Assembly (NCBI RefSeq): GCF_001700895.1
Contig: NZ_CP013259.1
Span: 572,267-636,266 of the forward strand
DNA length: 64,000 nucleotides
Source of the DNA: Buchnera aphidicola (Diuraphis noxia)
Lineage (GTDB): Bacteria > Pseudomonadota > Gammaproteobacteria > Enterobacterales > Enterobacteriaceae
Direction: 5' to 3'
Shown: in pieces, positions 19,202-31,189 of the stretch
Layout of the letters: each line of letters opens with the position of its first letter
Position numbering within the stretch: position 1 is the stretch's first letter
Translations under genes and position numbers: made by a program
Notes under the pieces: generated by a model
Databases searched by the model: none
Told to the model about the DNA's origin: nothing
Seen by the model: only the letters and a program-made list of their open reading frames with translations

Positions 19202-19240
19202 GCTTCCTTATAAAAAATTATCTTCATTTTGTAAGGAAGC
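19202..19240 (-). promoter_or_regulatory. Leader hairpin upstream of rpsF
   Basis: GCTTCCTTA (19202-19210) and TAAGGAAGC (19232-19240) form a perfect 9-bp stem with a 21-base loop, in the transcript just before the S6 ribosome-binding site. Many bacteria regulate this operon by S6:S18 binding to a leader hairpin. The known leader's CCG recognition element is not obvious here, so this may be a derived regulator, a processing signal or a terminator for rnr. Confidence 0.4.
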
Positions 19241-19344
19241 AAGGAACTTTTTTATAATATAGATAATTTTTTCATATATATGGTATTTTACTTTCACCAA
19301 AAAATCAATGAAATTTTATTTTTAACAACATAAATAAAACATAA

Positions 19345-21534
19345 TTATATTAAAGATAGTTTTATTTTACGTTCGTTTAAATCAACCGATATTACTTTTA
19401 CTTGTAATGTATCACCAAGACAATAAACATTTTTTTTAGATTTTCCAATTAATTTAAAATTTAGAGAATCAAAATCATAATAATCATCATGTAAAGATGC
19501 TATATGCACTAATCCTTCAATAAAGAACTGATTTAATCGAACAAAAAAACCAAAAGAAGTCACGTTGGAAATTACACCTGTTAATACACGACCTATTTTT
19601 TTATGCATAAAGTCACATTTTAACCAATCAATTACATCTCGAGTGGCTTCATCAGCACGTCTTTCTGTCATAGAACAATGAATTCCAATGTTTTTTACTG
19701 CTTGAATACTATATGAATAAGCGTCATTAACATTATATTTAGTTGGCAACCGATTTTTATTATTTTGTGATAATAAATATTTAATGATTCTATGCAACAT
19801 AAGATCAGGATAACGTCGAATCGGTGAAGTAAAATGCACATAACTAGACAAAGATAAACCAAAATGTCCGGAATTTTCTGGAGAATATACGGCTTGTGTC
19901 ATCGAACGTAATAATATTGTTTGAATGATTTCATATTCAGGACGGTTAGCAATATTTTTTAATAAATCGGCATAATGCATTGATTCTGGACTTTCTCCTC
20001 CTGATAACGTTAATCCTAACGTTTTTAAAAACAAACGAAAATTAGAAATTTTATCTTTTTTAGGACGATCATGATTCCGAAATAAGACAGGATATTGATA
20101 TTTTTCTACAAAATTAGCAGAAGCTATGTTAGCTAATATCATACATGACTCAATAAATTTATGTACATCGTTTCGAATTTTTTGATAAATATCTTTAATT
20201 CTTAAATTAGAATCTAAAATAAATTTTGATTCTATATTTTCAAAATAAATGCCTTTTTTAGAATAGTTTTGTTGACTTAAGATTTGTTGCAAGAACGATA
20301 AATTTTCAATATCTTTTAAAAATTTTTTATGTTTAAAACGTAAAAAATTATCGCCATTCCAAATTTTAAAAATTTCATCATATGTAAATCGTCCATGAGA
20401 ACATATAATAGCCTCATAATGTTTATAGCTAATTAATTCTCCATTTTTTGATAAATGCATTTCACATATTAAACATAAACGTTCTTTATACGGTTTTAAT
20501 GAACATAAATCTGTAGAAATTTTTTCTGGTAACATGGGAATAACTAATGAAGGAAAATATATAGATGTACCTCTTTCTAATGCAGCAATATCTAAAGGAG
20601 TATTAGGTTTAATGTAATAGCTAACGTCTGCTATTGCTACCCACAAAATCCATTCTTCTTCTATATTTATTTTTTTTTTACAAAAAACAGCGTCATCAAA
20701 ATCACGAGCGTCTTCGTCATCAATAGTAAAAAACGGTAGATGCCTTAAATCTATGCGATTTTTTACTTCATATTGATTAATTTGATCGTTTATGGTATGT
20801 AATTGCTCTTTAACGTTTTCTGACCATAGAGTAGGTATGGAATATGTTCGTAATGCTATATCTATTGCTAAAGTAGTACCCATTTCTTTTCCGAGTATTT
20901 CTACTATCAAACCTTTAATTTTACTTGTTCTAATAAAATTTTCTTTTAATTTTACAACTACAATGGATCCTAAAGAAATATTATCTTTAATAGATGAAAA
21001 GATAAAAATCTTAAAATTAAAACGAGTATCGTTAGGAATTACGATTTTATTTTTATTAAAAACATAATATCTACCAATAATTAAGGATTTATTTGGTTCT
21101 AATATTTTTAAAAATTTTGCTGATCTTCGTGTGTTTCTATCAGATTCAATAATATAAGCTAAAATTACATCTCCATGAATACATAATTTCATTTGTTCTG
21201 ACGAAAGCCAAAGATCTTCTTTTAACGTTTCCGTCCTAAGAAAACCATAACCATCTTTATGTCCTATCACTTTTCCTTTCACAATGTTCAAACTTTTAGA
21301 AATAATATAATACTGATGTTTAGTATATATAATTTGACCATCTTTCTCCATTTTCTTTAATCTACGACGAAATGCTTTCTTAGCTTCTTTATTATTAATA
21401 CAAAATTTCTTTTCTAAACATTTTTGACTAACTAAGTTTTTACGTTTTTTTAACCATAAAAAAATATTTTTACTACTTGGAATTAAGTATGTATGCTTAC
21501 TAGTATCTCGTTTTTGGTAGGGATTTACTACCAT
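19345..21534 (-). CDS. rnr: Ribonuclease R
   Basis: RNase R is a 3'-5' processive exoribonuclease able to degrade structured RNA, acting in rRNA and tmRNA quality control. The 729 residues hold the N-terminal helix-turn-helix and cold-shock domains, the RNB catalytic centre with acidic cluster DDEDARDFDDAVF, and a C-terminal S1 domain. It stops right after the S1 domain (DLNERKIKLSLI), lacking the roughly 80-residue basic tail of E. coli RNase R (813). In line with purA upstream and rpsF downstream; nsrR and rlmB of the E. coli neighbourhood are gone. Confidence 0.96.
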   Translation of the reverse strand: MVVNPYQKRDTSKHTYLIPSSKNIFLWLKKRKNLVSQKCLEKKFCINNKEAKKAFRRRLKKMEKDGQIIYTKHQYYIISKSLNIVKGKVIGHKDGYGFLRTETLKEDLWLSSEQMKLCIHGDVILAYIIESDRNTRRSAKFLKILEPNKSLIIGRYYVFNKNKIVIPNDTRFNFKIFIFSSIKDNISLGSIVVVKLKENFIRTSKIKGLIVEILGKEMGTTLAIDIALRTYSIPTLWSENVKEQLHTINDQINQYEVKNRIDLRHLPFFTIDDEDARDFDDAVFCKKKINIEEEWILWVAIADVSYYIKPNTPLDIAALERGTSIYFPSLVIPMLPEKISTDLCSLKPYKERLCLICEMHLSKNGELISYKHYEAIICSHGRFTYDEIFKIWNGDNFLRFKHKKFLKDIENLSFLQQILSQQNYSKKGIYFENIESKFILDSNLRIKDIYQKIRNDVHKFIESCMILANIASANFVEKYQYPVLFRNHDRPKKDKISNFRLFLKTLGLTLSGGESPESMHYADLLKNIANRPEYEIIQTILLRSMTQAVYSPENSGHFGLSLSSYVHFTSPIRRYPDLMLHRIIKYLLSQNNKNRLPTKYNVNDAYSYSIQAVKNIGIHCSMTERRADEATRDVIDWLKCDFMHKKIGRVLTGVISNVTSFGFFVRLNQFFIEGLVHIASLHDDYYDFDSLNFKLIGKSKKNVYCLGDTLQVKVISVDLNERKIKLSLI

Positions 21535-21679
21535 ATTTACTTCTCCATTTATATTATTAAATAATATATATAAATTATAATTAAAATTTTTTTACAATAG
21601 ACTCTACATGTTTATTTTATGTTCTTTTGTAAAAATATTAACAATATTTAAATTAAAATACTGTTAAAAATTATTTTTA

Positions 21680-22981
<1,302 letters not shown>

Positions 22982-23014
22982 CTACTATATTTTTTATATT
23001 TTTTAAAAATAGAA

Positions 23015-23947
23015 TCATTTAATTTTCATCATTTCATTTATATATTCAAAAAAATTATTATCTGAATCAAGTATGATGATATTCCCATCATTTTTAAAAC
23101 TATTTTCATAAGCACGTAAACTACGGATAAAAAAGTAAAAATAAGGCTCTTTACTAAAATTTTCTGCAAATATTTTAGTTACTTTAGCTTCTCCTTCTCC
23201 TTTGATAATAGATGCTTCTTTTTCAGCTTCTGATAATATTACAGAAACTTTGTAATCTGCTGCCGCACGTAACTTTTCAGCTTTTTCTCGTCCTTGGGAA
23301 CGTTGACTTTTAGCTACAGTTTCTCTTTCAATTCTCATATGATTATATATAGAATTAGAGACTTCTAGAGGTAAATTAATTTGTTTGATACGAACATCTA
23401 AGATATGCATGCCTAAGGAATTCATGCTATTTACATTGATAGATGATTTTGTTTCTAAATCTATAGAACCTTCATTTAAAACATTCAGAACCTTTTTTGT
23501 TAATTGTTCTCTAGAATTAGTAACGATTTCTTGTACATTTAAACGACTTATTTCAGAACGTAATCGATCACTAAATTTTCTTTTTAGTAAAACTTCAGCT
23601 TGAAATAAGTCACCTCCTCCTGTAGAGAGATAATAACGACTAAAATCACTAATACGCCATTTAATATAAGAGTTAATAATTAAATCTTTTTTTTCTTTTG
23701 TAACAAAACGATCAGATTGATTTTCCATGGTGTGAGTACGAGCATCTAACATTTTAACTGTTTCTAAAAATGGTAATTTAAAATGTAGACCAGGACTATA
23801 TACTATAGTTTTTTTTTCATTATTTCGTAATACTTTTCCAAATTTTAAAATAATACCACGTTGTCCTTCTTTAACAACAAAACAAGAAGAAGATAGAAAA
23901 AAAAGTAAGATACTTAATAGACAAATAATAGCTTTATTCATATTCAT
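23015..23947 (-). CDS. hflC: FtsH modulator HflC
   Basis: HflC and HflK form a large periplasmic-facing cage around the FtsH protease and modulate its degradation of membrane proteins. The 310-residue protein has a single N-terminal membrane anchor (about residues 5-22, IICLLSILLFFLSSSCF) and an SPFH/Band-7 domain (EGQRGIILKFGKV, YIKWRISDFSRYY). Its ATG overlaps the hflK stop by four bases (ATGA), typical translational coupling. Confidence 0.96.
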   Translation of the reverse strand: MNMNKAIICLLSILLFFLSSSCFVVKEGQRGIILKFGKVLRNNEKKTIVYSPGLHFKLPFLETVKMLDARTHTMENQSDRFVTKEKKDLIINSYIKWRISDFSRYYLSTGGGDLFQAEVLLKRKFSDRLRSEISRLNVQEIVTNSREQLTKKVLNVLNEGSIDLETKSSINVNSMNSLGMHILDVRIKQINLPLEVSNSIYNHMRIERETVAKSQRSQGREKAEKLRAAADYKVSVILSEAEKEASIIKGEGEAKVTKIFAENFSKEPYFYFFIRSLRAYENSFKNDGNIIILDSDNNFFEYINEMMKIK

Positions 23948-25158
23948 TTTCTCTCTGAATTTTGTACATTACTTCGTATTGCGTCAATACGACGTTGTTC
24001 TAAAATATTTTTAGGAGATAATGAAGAAAAATATTTAACATGTTTATTTTTTTTTAAACAAAGACGATTTTTTTTATTAAAATTTTCATTAATAGTTTTT
24101 TTATTAGAAAATAATTTATCTAAAGAAAGAAGAAGCGTTGAGTTATTTTTTTTATTTATAAATATTTTTTTATTTTTACTTAACAATCTTTCTATAGCTT
24201 CTATATAAAGCCGTTTTAAAGTAATTTGCTTAGAAATTCTATATTCAGGTAAAATTTTAGACAAGCGAGCAACTTCTCCTTGAGCCTCTAAAATTATACG
24301 TGATGAATATGCTCGCGCTTCTTCTAAAATTCTTTGAGCATGACCATAAGCTTTTGGTTGAACCTCATTAGAATATGTTTCCGCTTCTCGTATATATTGT
24401 TCACGATTTTCACGTGCTAAAATTGCATCGTCAAAAGATGATTTTACTTCTTCTGGAGGTCTAATTGTTTGAAAATTCACATCTAATATAGTTATTCCCA
24501 TTTGATATGGTTGAATGATCTTTTCTATTTCTTTTTGAGCATCACTACGTACTAAAGTAGGTCCTTCTGTTAAAATTCTATCTATCGTAGAACGACCAAT
24601 AATACCGCGTAATGCACTCTCTGTCGCTTGACGTAAACTATGATCTGGATATGAAACAGAAAATAAATAATCGGAAGGATCAGTTATTTTATATTGTACA
24701 TTCATTTCAACATGAACAACATTTTCATCAGAAGTCAATATCATTCCTGAAGTTACCAATTCTCGTACAGTTTCAACATTTACAACCTTTACTTCATTTA
24801 TAAATACAGGTCTCCAATTTAATCCTGGTTCCACTAAATGACTAAACTTTCCCAAACTTATTACAACTCCACGTTCAGCTTCTTTAATAGTGTAAAAACC
24901 ACTAAAGCACCAAATAAAAAAACTTATAAATATTATTATCAAAAAGGGATGTGTATTTTTTTTAGATGTCTTTGAAGAACAAGTTTTTTTAATAAAAATA
25001 TTTTTTATGTTATAAAAAAAATTTTTTATATCTGATATAGTATCTTTTTGAGTTAATTTTTTTTTATTTATATCATTTGAAGAACATTTTTTATCATTTT
25101 TTTTATCCCCCCAAGGATCAAGTTCAGATTTTTTATCATTTGGTTTATTCCAGGCCAT
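23944..25158 (-). CDS. hflK: FtsH modulator HflK
   Basis: Partner of HflC. From the ATG at 25158 the 404-residue protein starts MAWNKPNDKKSELDPWGDKK, as E. coli MAWNQPGNNGQDRDPWG; an ATG at 25170 would add four residues. Polar N-terminal region, one membrane segment near residues 75-95 (LIIIFISFFIWCFSGF), then the SPFH domain (EAERGVVISLGKFSHLVEPG). The Gly/Ser-rich stretches of the E. coli protein are replaced by Lys/Asn-rich sequence. hfq and hflX, upstream in E. coli, are not between it and miaA. Confidence 0.96.
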   Translation of the reverse strand: MAWNKPNDKKSELDPWGDKKNDKKCSSNDINKKKLTQKDTISDIKNFFYNIKNIFIKKTCSSKTSKKNTHPFLIIIFISFFIWCFSGFYTIKEAERGVVISLGKFSHLVEPGLNWRPVFINEVKVVNVETVRELVTSGMILTSDENVVHVEMNVQYKITDPSDYLFSVSYPDHSLRQATESALRGIIGRSTIDRILTEGPTLVRSDAQKEIEKIIQPYQMGITILDVNFQTIRPPEEVKSSFDDAILARENREQYIREAETYSNEVQPKAYGHAQRILEEARAYSSRIILEAQGEVARLSKILPEYRISKQITLKRLYIEAIERLLSKNKKIFINKKNNSTLLLSLDKLFSNKKTINENFNKKNRLCLKKNKHVKYFSSLSPKNILEQRRIDAIRSNVQNSERK

Positions 25159-25290
25159 ATTATGCCTCATTAATTGATTTTGTTGCTAAAATAAATTTAA
25201 AAAATAAGTAGTAAAGTTTATTTACGATAAAATCGTAAAAAATACAAAATTAATAATTAATATTATATTAAAAAATTTATTTTTTAATCG

Positions 25291-26196
25291 TTATATTGTT
25301 CTGTGAATTTGGTTTTTAAGTATATCTATTAATTGTTTAATTAAAATATCATGATTAGAATCATATGATAGTTTATTAAGATTTTTCCATTTTTTTAACC
25401 ATGTTAATTGATGTTTAGCAAGTTTTTTGGTAGCGTTGATAATTTTGTTACACATATCTTGATAACTAATTTTATATTCAAGATATTCCCACATTTGACG
25501 ATATCCTATACTTCTAATAGAAGGTAAATTGATATGTAAATCTCCTCTAAAAAATAATCGTTCTACTTCTTGTTGTAAACCTAATTTTAGTATTTTTTTG
25601 ACACGTAATTCAATGCGATTATTCAACCATTCTTTACTTGGCGGGATAATTGCAAATTGAAAAATAGTATATGGTAATTTTTTGTGATTATTTTTTTTTA
25701 ATTCTGTTAAATTTTTTCCAGAAAGATAAAATATTTCTAATGCTCTTAATAATCTTTGAATATCATTTTTATGAATTCTATTAGCAGAAACAGGATCTAT
25801 TAGTTTTAATTTTGCATGTAGATTTTTTTTTTCATTATTTAATAAATATTCACGAATTTTAAGATTAGAGGGTGGTAAAACAGATAATCCATTTAATAAT
25901 ACATTATAATAAAACATGCTTCCACCGACAAGACAAGGTATTTTCCCAAATTTAACAATATCATTAATCTCTTTTACAGCATCTTTATAAAATTCAGCAG
26001 CTGAATAAGTTTCAATCGGATCTTTAATATTTAATAAACGATGAGGATGATGTAATAACTCAGAAAAAGTTGGTTTGGCTGTTCCAATATCCATATCACG
26101 ATAAATTAAAGCAGAATCTACACTAATTAATTCTATTGGAAAATATTTTCTTAAAGACATAGCAAATTGAGTTTTTCCAGATGCTGTAGGTCCCAT
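25291..26196 (-). CDS. miaA: tRNA dimethylallyltransferase, start unclear
   Basis: MiaA adds a dimethylallyl group to A37 of tRNAs reading UNN codons. The body is intact: P-loop GPTASGKT, LISVDSALIYRDMDIGTAKP, VGGSMFYYNVLLNG, RSIGYRQMWEYL. The only ATG (26196) starts directly at the P-loop (MGPTASGKT) and would omit the beta strand in front of it, which is present upstream in frame (KKKPVVFFL, preceded by ILIKIT). That open stretch begins at an ATT immediately after the TAG stop of mutL and has no ATG, GTG or TTG; it also contains ten A (26215-26224). A non-canonical start is plausible, which would extend the gene to about 26241. Confidence 0.92.
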   Translation of the reverse strand: MGPTASGKTQFAMSLRKYFPIELISVDSALIYRDMDIGTAKPTFSELLHHPHRLLNIKDPIETYSAAEFYKDAVKEINDIVKFGKIPCLVGGSMFYYNVLLNGLSVLPPSNLKIREYLLNNEKKNLHAKLKLIDPVSANRIHKNDIQRLLRALEIFYLSGKNLTELKKNNHKKLPYTIFQFAIIPPSKEWLNNRIELRVKKILKLGLQQEVERLFFRGDLHINLPSIRSIGYRQMWEYLEYKISYQDMCNKIINATKKLAKHQLTWLKKWKNLNKLSYDSNHDILIKQLIDILKNQIHRTI

Positions 26197-26241
26197 TAAG
26201 AAAAATACTACAGGTTTTTTTTTTGTTATTTTTATTAAAAT

Positions 26242-27908
26242 CTATATTTTTAACATACATAATGCTGAATTAATATTTATTTTTTGTAATAGTTTAGGTG
26301 AAGCATTTTCTAATAAAAGAGGGCAATATACTTGCATTTTTAAAAGAAGAGAAGCTCCGTTTGCATAAGTCCAGTTTTTTAATTCAATAAAAACATTAAT
26401 ATAAAACCAATTAATTATATCTGAAATTAATAGTATTTTTTTTGAAAACAAAAATTTAAAAAATTTCGGTATTAATATATCAATATTTTTTTTAAAAAAA
26501 AATGGAATAGTGTTTAAAATAACACAATTTTCTTTAAAATTAAACGAAATCCAAATTTTAGTAATATTTTTTCATGGAAGAGTAAAGTCAAATAGTTTGT
26601 AGAAGTAAGATGTATCGTTATATGAGTGATAAAATATTTAAGTTCAATATTGTTTATGATATTGATTCGCAGTTGATATTTTTTAACTATCGCTTGAGAC
26701 AAGAGAAAAGAAATTAATGAAAAATTACCACGATGATGCATTAGTCCATAATAATTTCGTACAACTATTAATAAATTGTGTAAAGAATAATTACATTGTT
26801 TTAAACAATCGTCAAATATAAGATTTCTTTGTGTTTTTGTTTTTTTGATTATATGTTTCTGTATCAAAGAATCAAATATTTTATTAGATAAAAATTTATT
26901 TTGATTGTTTTTTAAAGTACAGAAAATAGCCAGGTAAATAAACGAATACACTACATTACATTGATGAAATGCAATTTCATTTTTCGTGGGATGAATATTA
27001 ATATCAATTTCATTAGATGGCATGTTCAAATATAAAATAAAAGAAATTTTATTATTTCCTAATATTTTATTAGATGTATAATAAACAGCATTAATAATCG
27101 TTTTATTACAAACATAACGATTATTAACATAACGGTATTGAATTTTTTTAAAATTATTCAAATCTCCAGAATTTAATATCCATCCAGATAAGATCATATT
27201 ATGTAATTTGAATTTTATTTCTAATAAGTTTTTTATATCTATTTTGTTTAAAAAAACATCTTTTAACCTATGAAGATTACTTGTCTTATTTTTAGTGTTA
27301 TAATATTGTATAATTATTTTTTTGTTATGTTTGAAAGAAAAATTTATATCAAAATTTGATAAAGCAATTCTTTTAATAATGTTAAAAATTTTTAAAAATT
27401 CCAATCTTTCATTTTTTATGAATTTTAGTTTAACTGGTATATTGTAAAAAAAATTCTCAATTATAACAGTAGTTCCTTGAGGATATGCTATTGGTTGAAG
27501 AACTATTTTGTTTGTATCAATCGACCCTTCTGAATATATTTTCCAAGCAATATTATTATTTTTATTAGAAGAAATTAAATTACATTTCGAAATAGAACAA
27601 ATACTAGCTAATGCTTCATCTCGAAATTCAAAAGTATGAATTGAATTTAAATCAGACAAAGAATTAATTTTACTAGTAGCATGACGAGTAAGCGCAAGCA
27701 ATAATTCTTTTTTATTAATACCAAAACCATCATCTTGTATAAGAATAGATTGAAAACCATTTTTTTCTATTCGAATATCAATATTTTTCGCATTTTCATC
27801 TATACTAGTTTCTATAATTTCTTGCACTACTCCAGCTAGACAATCAATTACTTCTCCAGATGAAATTTGAGATGATAAGTCTAATGGTAATACACGAATA
27901 AATGGCAT
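26242..27908 (-). pseudogene. mutL: DNA mismatch repair protein MutL, frameshifted and degraded
   Basis: The first frame (27908 down to 26514, 464 codons) holds the N-terminal ATPase and transducer regions and part of the C-terminal domain; the remaining C-terminus (about 70 residues ending LLLENASPKLLQKININSAL) continues in another frame down to 26242. One missing base near AAAGAAAA (about 26525-26535) accounts for the switch. Key ATPase residues are altered: motif I reads QEIIETSID where E. coli has KELVENSLD (the metal-binding Asn33 is Thr), and GFRGEAL reads EFRDEAL. TRHATSKI and NIHPTKNEIAF remain. The total would be about 555 residues against 615. It is unlikely to support mismatch repair. 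Confidence 0.85.
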
Positions 27909-27969
27909 TATTTTAATTTTAAAGTTAGTTAAATAAATTACTAGAAAAATAATATTACTTTATATTTAT

Positions 27970-29142
27970 TTAAATTATTATAGATCTATTTATTAATATA
28001 GAATTATATTCTGAAATAATCAAATGAGCTTCCTCACTATTTTCAGATACACCACAGATATTGGATAGAGTTTTTTGAATTCCTTGATTTTTTATAAAAT
28101 CAGATATTTTTAATGATTCTAAATCATTTTTATTATAATAGTGAAACGCTGCTGCAATACCTTTTGCTAAATTTCCATAAGATAATCCATATTGAATACA
28201 ACCTAACAAAGGTTTTACTAAACGTTCTTCTTTGTGTAATTTTTGTAATGGATTTCGTGCGATACGTGTAAGATTGTCTAATAAAAAAGGATTTTCAAAA
28301 CGAAAAAAAATTTTATCAATATAAGAAAAATGATCATGAACATTAAAATTATAATGTTTTATTAAAAAATTTCCACTTTCTTTCATAGCTGATTTGACAA
28401 TAAAACGTATTGTTTTATCTAAAATAGCTTCATTAACTGTTTGGTATGTTTTTATTAATCCTAAATATGCAGCTATAGCATGTCCAGTGTTTAATGTAAA
28501 TAATTTTCTTTCTATCAAAGAATCTAAATTCTTACTTAACTTCATATTAGTTATTTTTGGTATTTTACCTTTAAATTGAGTGATGTTGACAATCCATTCT
28601 TGAAAATCTTCAGCAATTATAAGTATAGAGCTTTTTTTTTGATTTTTTTTATAAGGAATTATTGTATCAATGCTGCAATCAACGAAACCAATATATTTTT
28701 TGAAATAAGTATAATATTTTTCAGGTAATGTATCTAATACCATTTTTTTTAAAATAGAACTTGCTTTCATTTTGTTTTCACAAGCAATGATATTTAATGG
28801 TTTTATTGATTTCATATTGCATTTTAATATTATTCCTTCTGAAATCACCGATGCAATTTTATTAAGCGAAGAAACACCGGATGAAGTCGTAATCAAATCA
28901 ACTAAGGTTATTGTTTTTACGATATCAGGATCATTAAAACCTACACCTATTACGTTTTTAATATTAAAAATCTTATCTTTATTTTTTCCGACTATTCTAA
29001 CAAAATAATTTTTATGATGATTAATTCTATTTATTATATCTTGATTGATATCAGAAAATATAACATCAAAATTCGATTCTGATAGTGTTTTTCCAATAAA
29101 TCCAAGACCAATATTTCCAGCTCCAAAATGAAGTGCTTTCAT
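27970..29142 (-). CDS. mtlD: Mannitol-1-phosphate 5-dehydrogenase
   Basis: MtlD oxidises mannitol 1-phosphate to fructose 6-phosphate with NAD. The 390-residue protein (E. coli 382) has the N-terminal dinucleotide-binding HFGAGNIGLGFIGK, NIIACENK, and the catalytic region ERKLFTLNTGHAIAAYLG. It lies 50 bases behind mtlA in the E. coli order; the repressor gene mtlR is absent, so control by mannitol is probably lost. Confidence 0.96.
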   Translation of the reverse strand: MKALHFGAGNIGLGFIGKTLSESNFDVIFSDINQDIINRINHHKNYFVRIVGKNKDKIFNIKNVIGVGFNDPDIVKTITLVDLITTSSGVSSLNKIASVISEGIILKCNMKSIKPLNIIACENKMKASSILKKMVLDTLPEKYYTYFKKYIGFVDCSIDTIIPYKKNQKKSSILIIAEDFQEWIVNITQFKGKIPKITNMKLSKNLDSLIERKLFTLNTGHAIAAYLGLIKTYQTVNEAILDKTIRFIVKSAMKESGNFLIKHYNFNVHDHFSYIDKIFFRFENPFLLDNLTRIARNPLQKLHKEERLVKPLLGCIQYGLSYGNLAKGIAAAFHYYNKNDLESLKISDFIKNQGIQKTLSNICGVSENSEEAHLIISEYNSILINRSIII

Positions 29143-29192
29143 ATAGAAATTCCAATAAAAATGTTATGTTTATAACGATGTTAATCTTGTAT

Positions 29193-31115
29193 TTATTTGC
29201 TATTTAAAAGTGATAATACTTCTTTTATATTATTTGTTGTCGAAAGTGTTTTAATAGTACCTTTATTATCTAAGGCATTAGTGATATTACTTACTACCAT
29301 AATATGCTCATCATTCTTAGCCGCTATACCAATCACAATATAAGCAATATCATCTAGATCTTCCCCAAAATGAACACCTTTTGGAAATTGACAAAAAATT
29401 ATCCCTGTTTTTAAAACAGATTCTTTTCCCTGAATAGTTCCATGTGGAAGGGCTATTGATTCACCTAACCAAGTTGAAGCTATTTTTTCTCTTTCTAACA
29501 TTGAATTAATATAGTCAAATTTAACATATCCATATTTTACTAAATTCAAGCCTACAATTTTAATTGCTTCTTCTTTAGTATTAGCATATTGATTTAATAA
29601 AATGTTTTTTTCACTTAATTGAAATACAGAACGAGATTTTTTTTTATCTTTTATATTATTCTTGTTATTATGATTTAAAGAAATATTGTAATTTCTGTTT
29701 AATAAAAACATACTTTCTAGCAATTTTTTTACTAAATTATCATAAAAATTATTATTAAGAAAGTTTTTTAAAGAAATATGCTGTGCATTAGGTGCATATT
29801 GTTTTGCACGATCAGTTAGATTTTTATGTGTAATTATTAAATCTGCGTTTTTAGGTAATAAATTAATTGCCATATTTGATACAGAAATATGATTTAAATT
29901 AGCTGTTTTTATTTTTTTACGAAGAATACTAGCTCCCATAGCACTAGAACCCATTCCCGCATCACAAGCGACTATTATTGTTTTAATTTTACTAAAATTT
30001 GTTAAATTTATTTCATTAAATTGTTTTTCTTGAGATGTTGCTATGCTTAACGAATCTTTATCATTCTTCAAATTATTTTCATTTTTTTTATATATTTTAC
30101 CAAAATCATATTTTAGCAATACAGAAGCACTACAAAAAGAAGAAATAAAAGAGCAAAAAATAGCAGTAATATTAACTAAATAAAAACCTTTTGGAGTCAT
30201 AGCCAAAATAGATAAAATTGATCCTGGTGATACTGCAGAAATTAAACCACCATCTAACATAACAAGCATAAAAATATTTATCATACTACCAATAATAAGA
30301 GATATAATTAATTTTGGTTGAATAAGTACATAAGAAAAATAAATTTCATGCACTCCGCCTAAAAACTCAATTGCTGCCGCTGTTCCTAAAGATTTAGATG
30401 TATCTTTTCTTCCAAAAAAAAGACAAGCCATTAATACACCTAATCCTGGACTTGGATTAGATTCTATTAAAAAAAATATAGATTTATGATTTTCTAAAAC
30501 ATCTTGAATTCCTAATGGTGAAAAAATCCCATGATTGATCGCATTATTTAAAAAAAATATTTTAGCTGGTTCTACAATAATAGATAAAAGAGGCAACAAA
30601 TTATAAAATAATATTAATTTAATTAAATTAGATAAAATATGAGAAATCCATTCAATAAATGGACCAATTGTAAAAAATGAAATAATTGCTAATAAAATAC
30701 CTAAAATAGCAATAGAAAAATTATTAACTAACATCTCAAAACCATTTTTTATTTTATTTTCTATTATTTGATCAAAATTCTTCATAGCCCATCCACCTAA
30801 TGGCCCTGCAATCATTGCTCCTAATAACATTGGCATATCAGTACTAGTAATAACTCCAATGGTACTAATACTTCCTACTAATCCGCCTCTTTCATTAGAA
30901 ACTAAACGACCTCCTGTATATCCAATTAAAAGAGGTAAAAGATAAAACATCACAGGTGCTATTAACTGCGCTAAAAGCTTATTGGGTTGCCAACCTACAG
31001 GTAAAAACAAAGCATTCATAATACCCCATGTAATAAAAATACTTATGTTGGGCATGATCATATTACTTAAGAATTGACCAAAATTTTGTATTTTTAATTT
31101 CATTAATGTAAACAT
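29193..31115 (-). CDS. mtlA: PTS mannitol transporter EIICBA
   Basis: MtlA imports and phosphorylates mannitol at the inner membrane. The 640 residues (E. coli 637) hold the IIC membrane domain ([40 protein letters not shown]), IIB with the phosphocysteine loop [15 protein letters not shown] near residue 385, and IIA with [11 protein letters not shown] carrying the phosphohistidine near residue 555. An internal start four codons later would resemble E. coli spacing. With pgi and tmaR nearby it indicates a working sugar PTS feeding glycolysis; mannitol occurs in aphids. Confidence 0.97.
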   Translation of the reverse strand: MFTLMKLKIQNFGQFLSNMIMPNISIFITWGIMNALFLPVGWQPNKLLAQLIAPVMFYLLPLLIGYTGGRLVSNERGGLVGSISTIGVITSTDMPMLLGAMIAGPLGGWAMKNFDQIIENKIKNGFEMLVNNFSIAILGILLAIISFFTIGPFIEWISHILSNLIKLILFYNLLPLLSIIVEPAKIFFLNNAINHGIFSPLGIQDVLENHKSIFFLIESNPSPGLGVLMACLFFGRKDTSKSLGTAAAIEFLGGVHEIYFSYVLIQPKLIISLIIGSMINIFMLVMLDGGLISAVSPGSILSILAMTPKGFYLVNITAIFCSFISSFCSASVLLKYDFGKIYKKNENNLKNDKDSLSIATSQEKQFNEINLTNFSKIKTIIVACDAGMGSSAMGASILRKKIKTANLNHISVSNMAINLLPKNADLIITHKNLTDRAKQYAPNAQHISLKNFLNNNFYDNLVKKLLESMFLLNRNYNISLNHNNKNNIKDKKKSRSVFQLSEKNILLNQYANTKEEAIKIVGLNLVKYGYVKFDYINSMLEREKIASTWLGESIALPHGTIQGKESVLKTGIIFCQFPKGVHFGEDLDDIAYIVIGIAAKNDEHIMVVSNITNALDNKGTIKTLSTTNNIKEVLSLLNSK

Positions 31116-31189
31116 AATAATCCACGCTTTTTGATAAAATTAGAATTTGAAATAATTTTTTTTAAATACCATTTTAATTATTAAATGTT

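Noticed and set aside
19174..19242. Longer N-terminus for S6 from ATG 19242
   Set aside because: The extra 23 residues are unlike S6, cover the leader hairpin, and the later ATG matches the family start.
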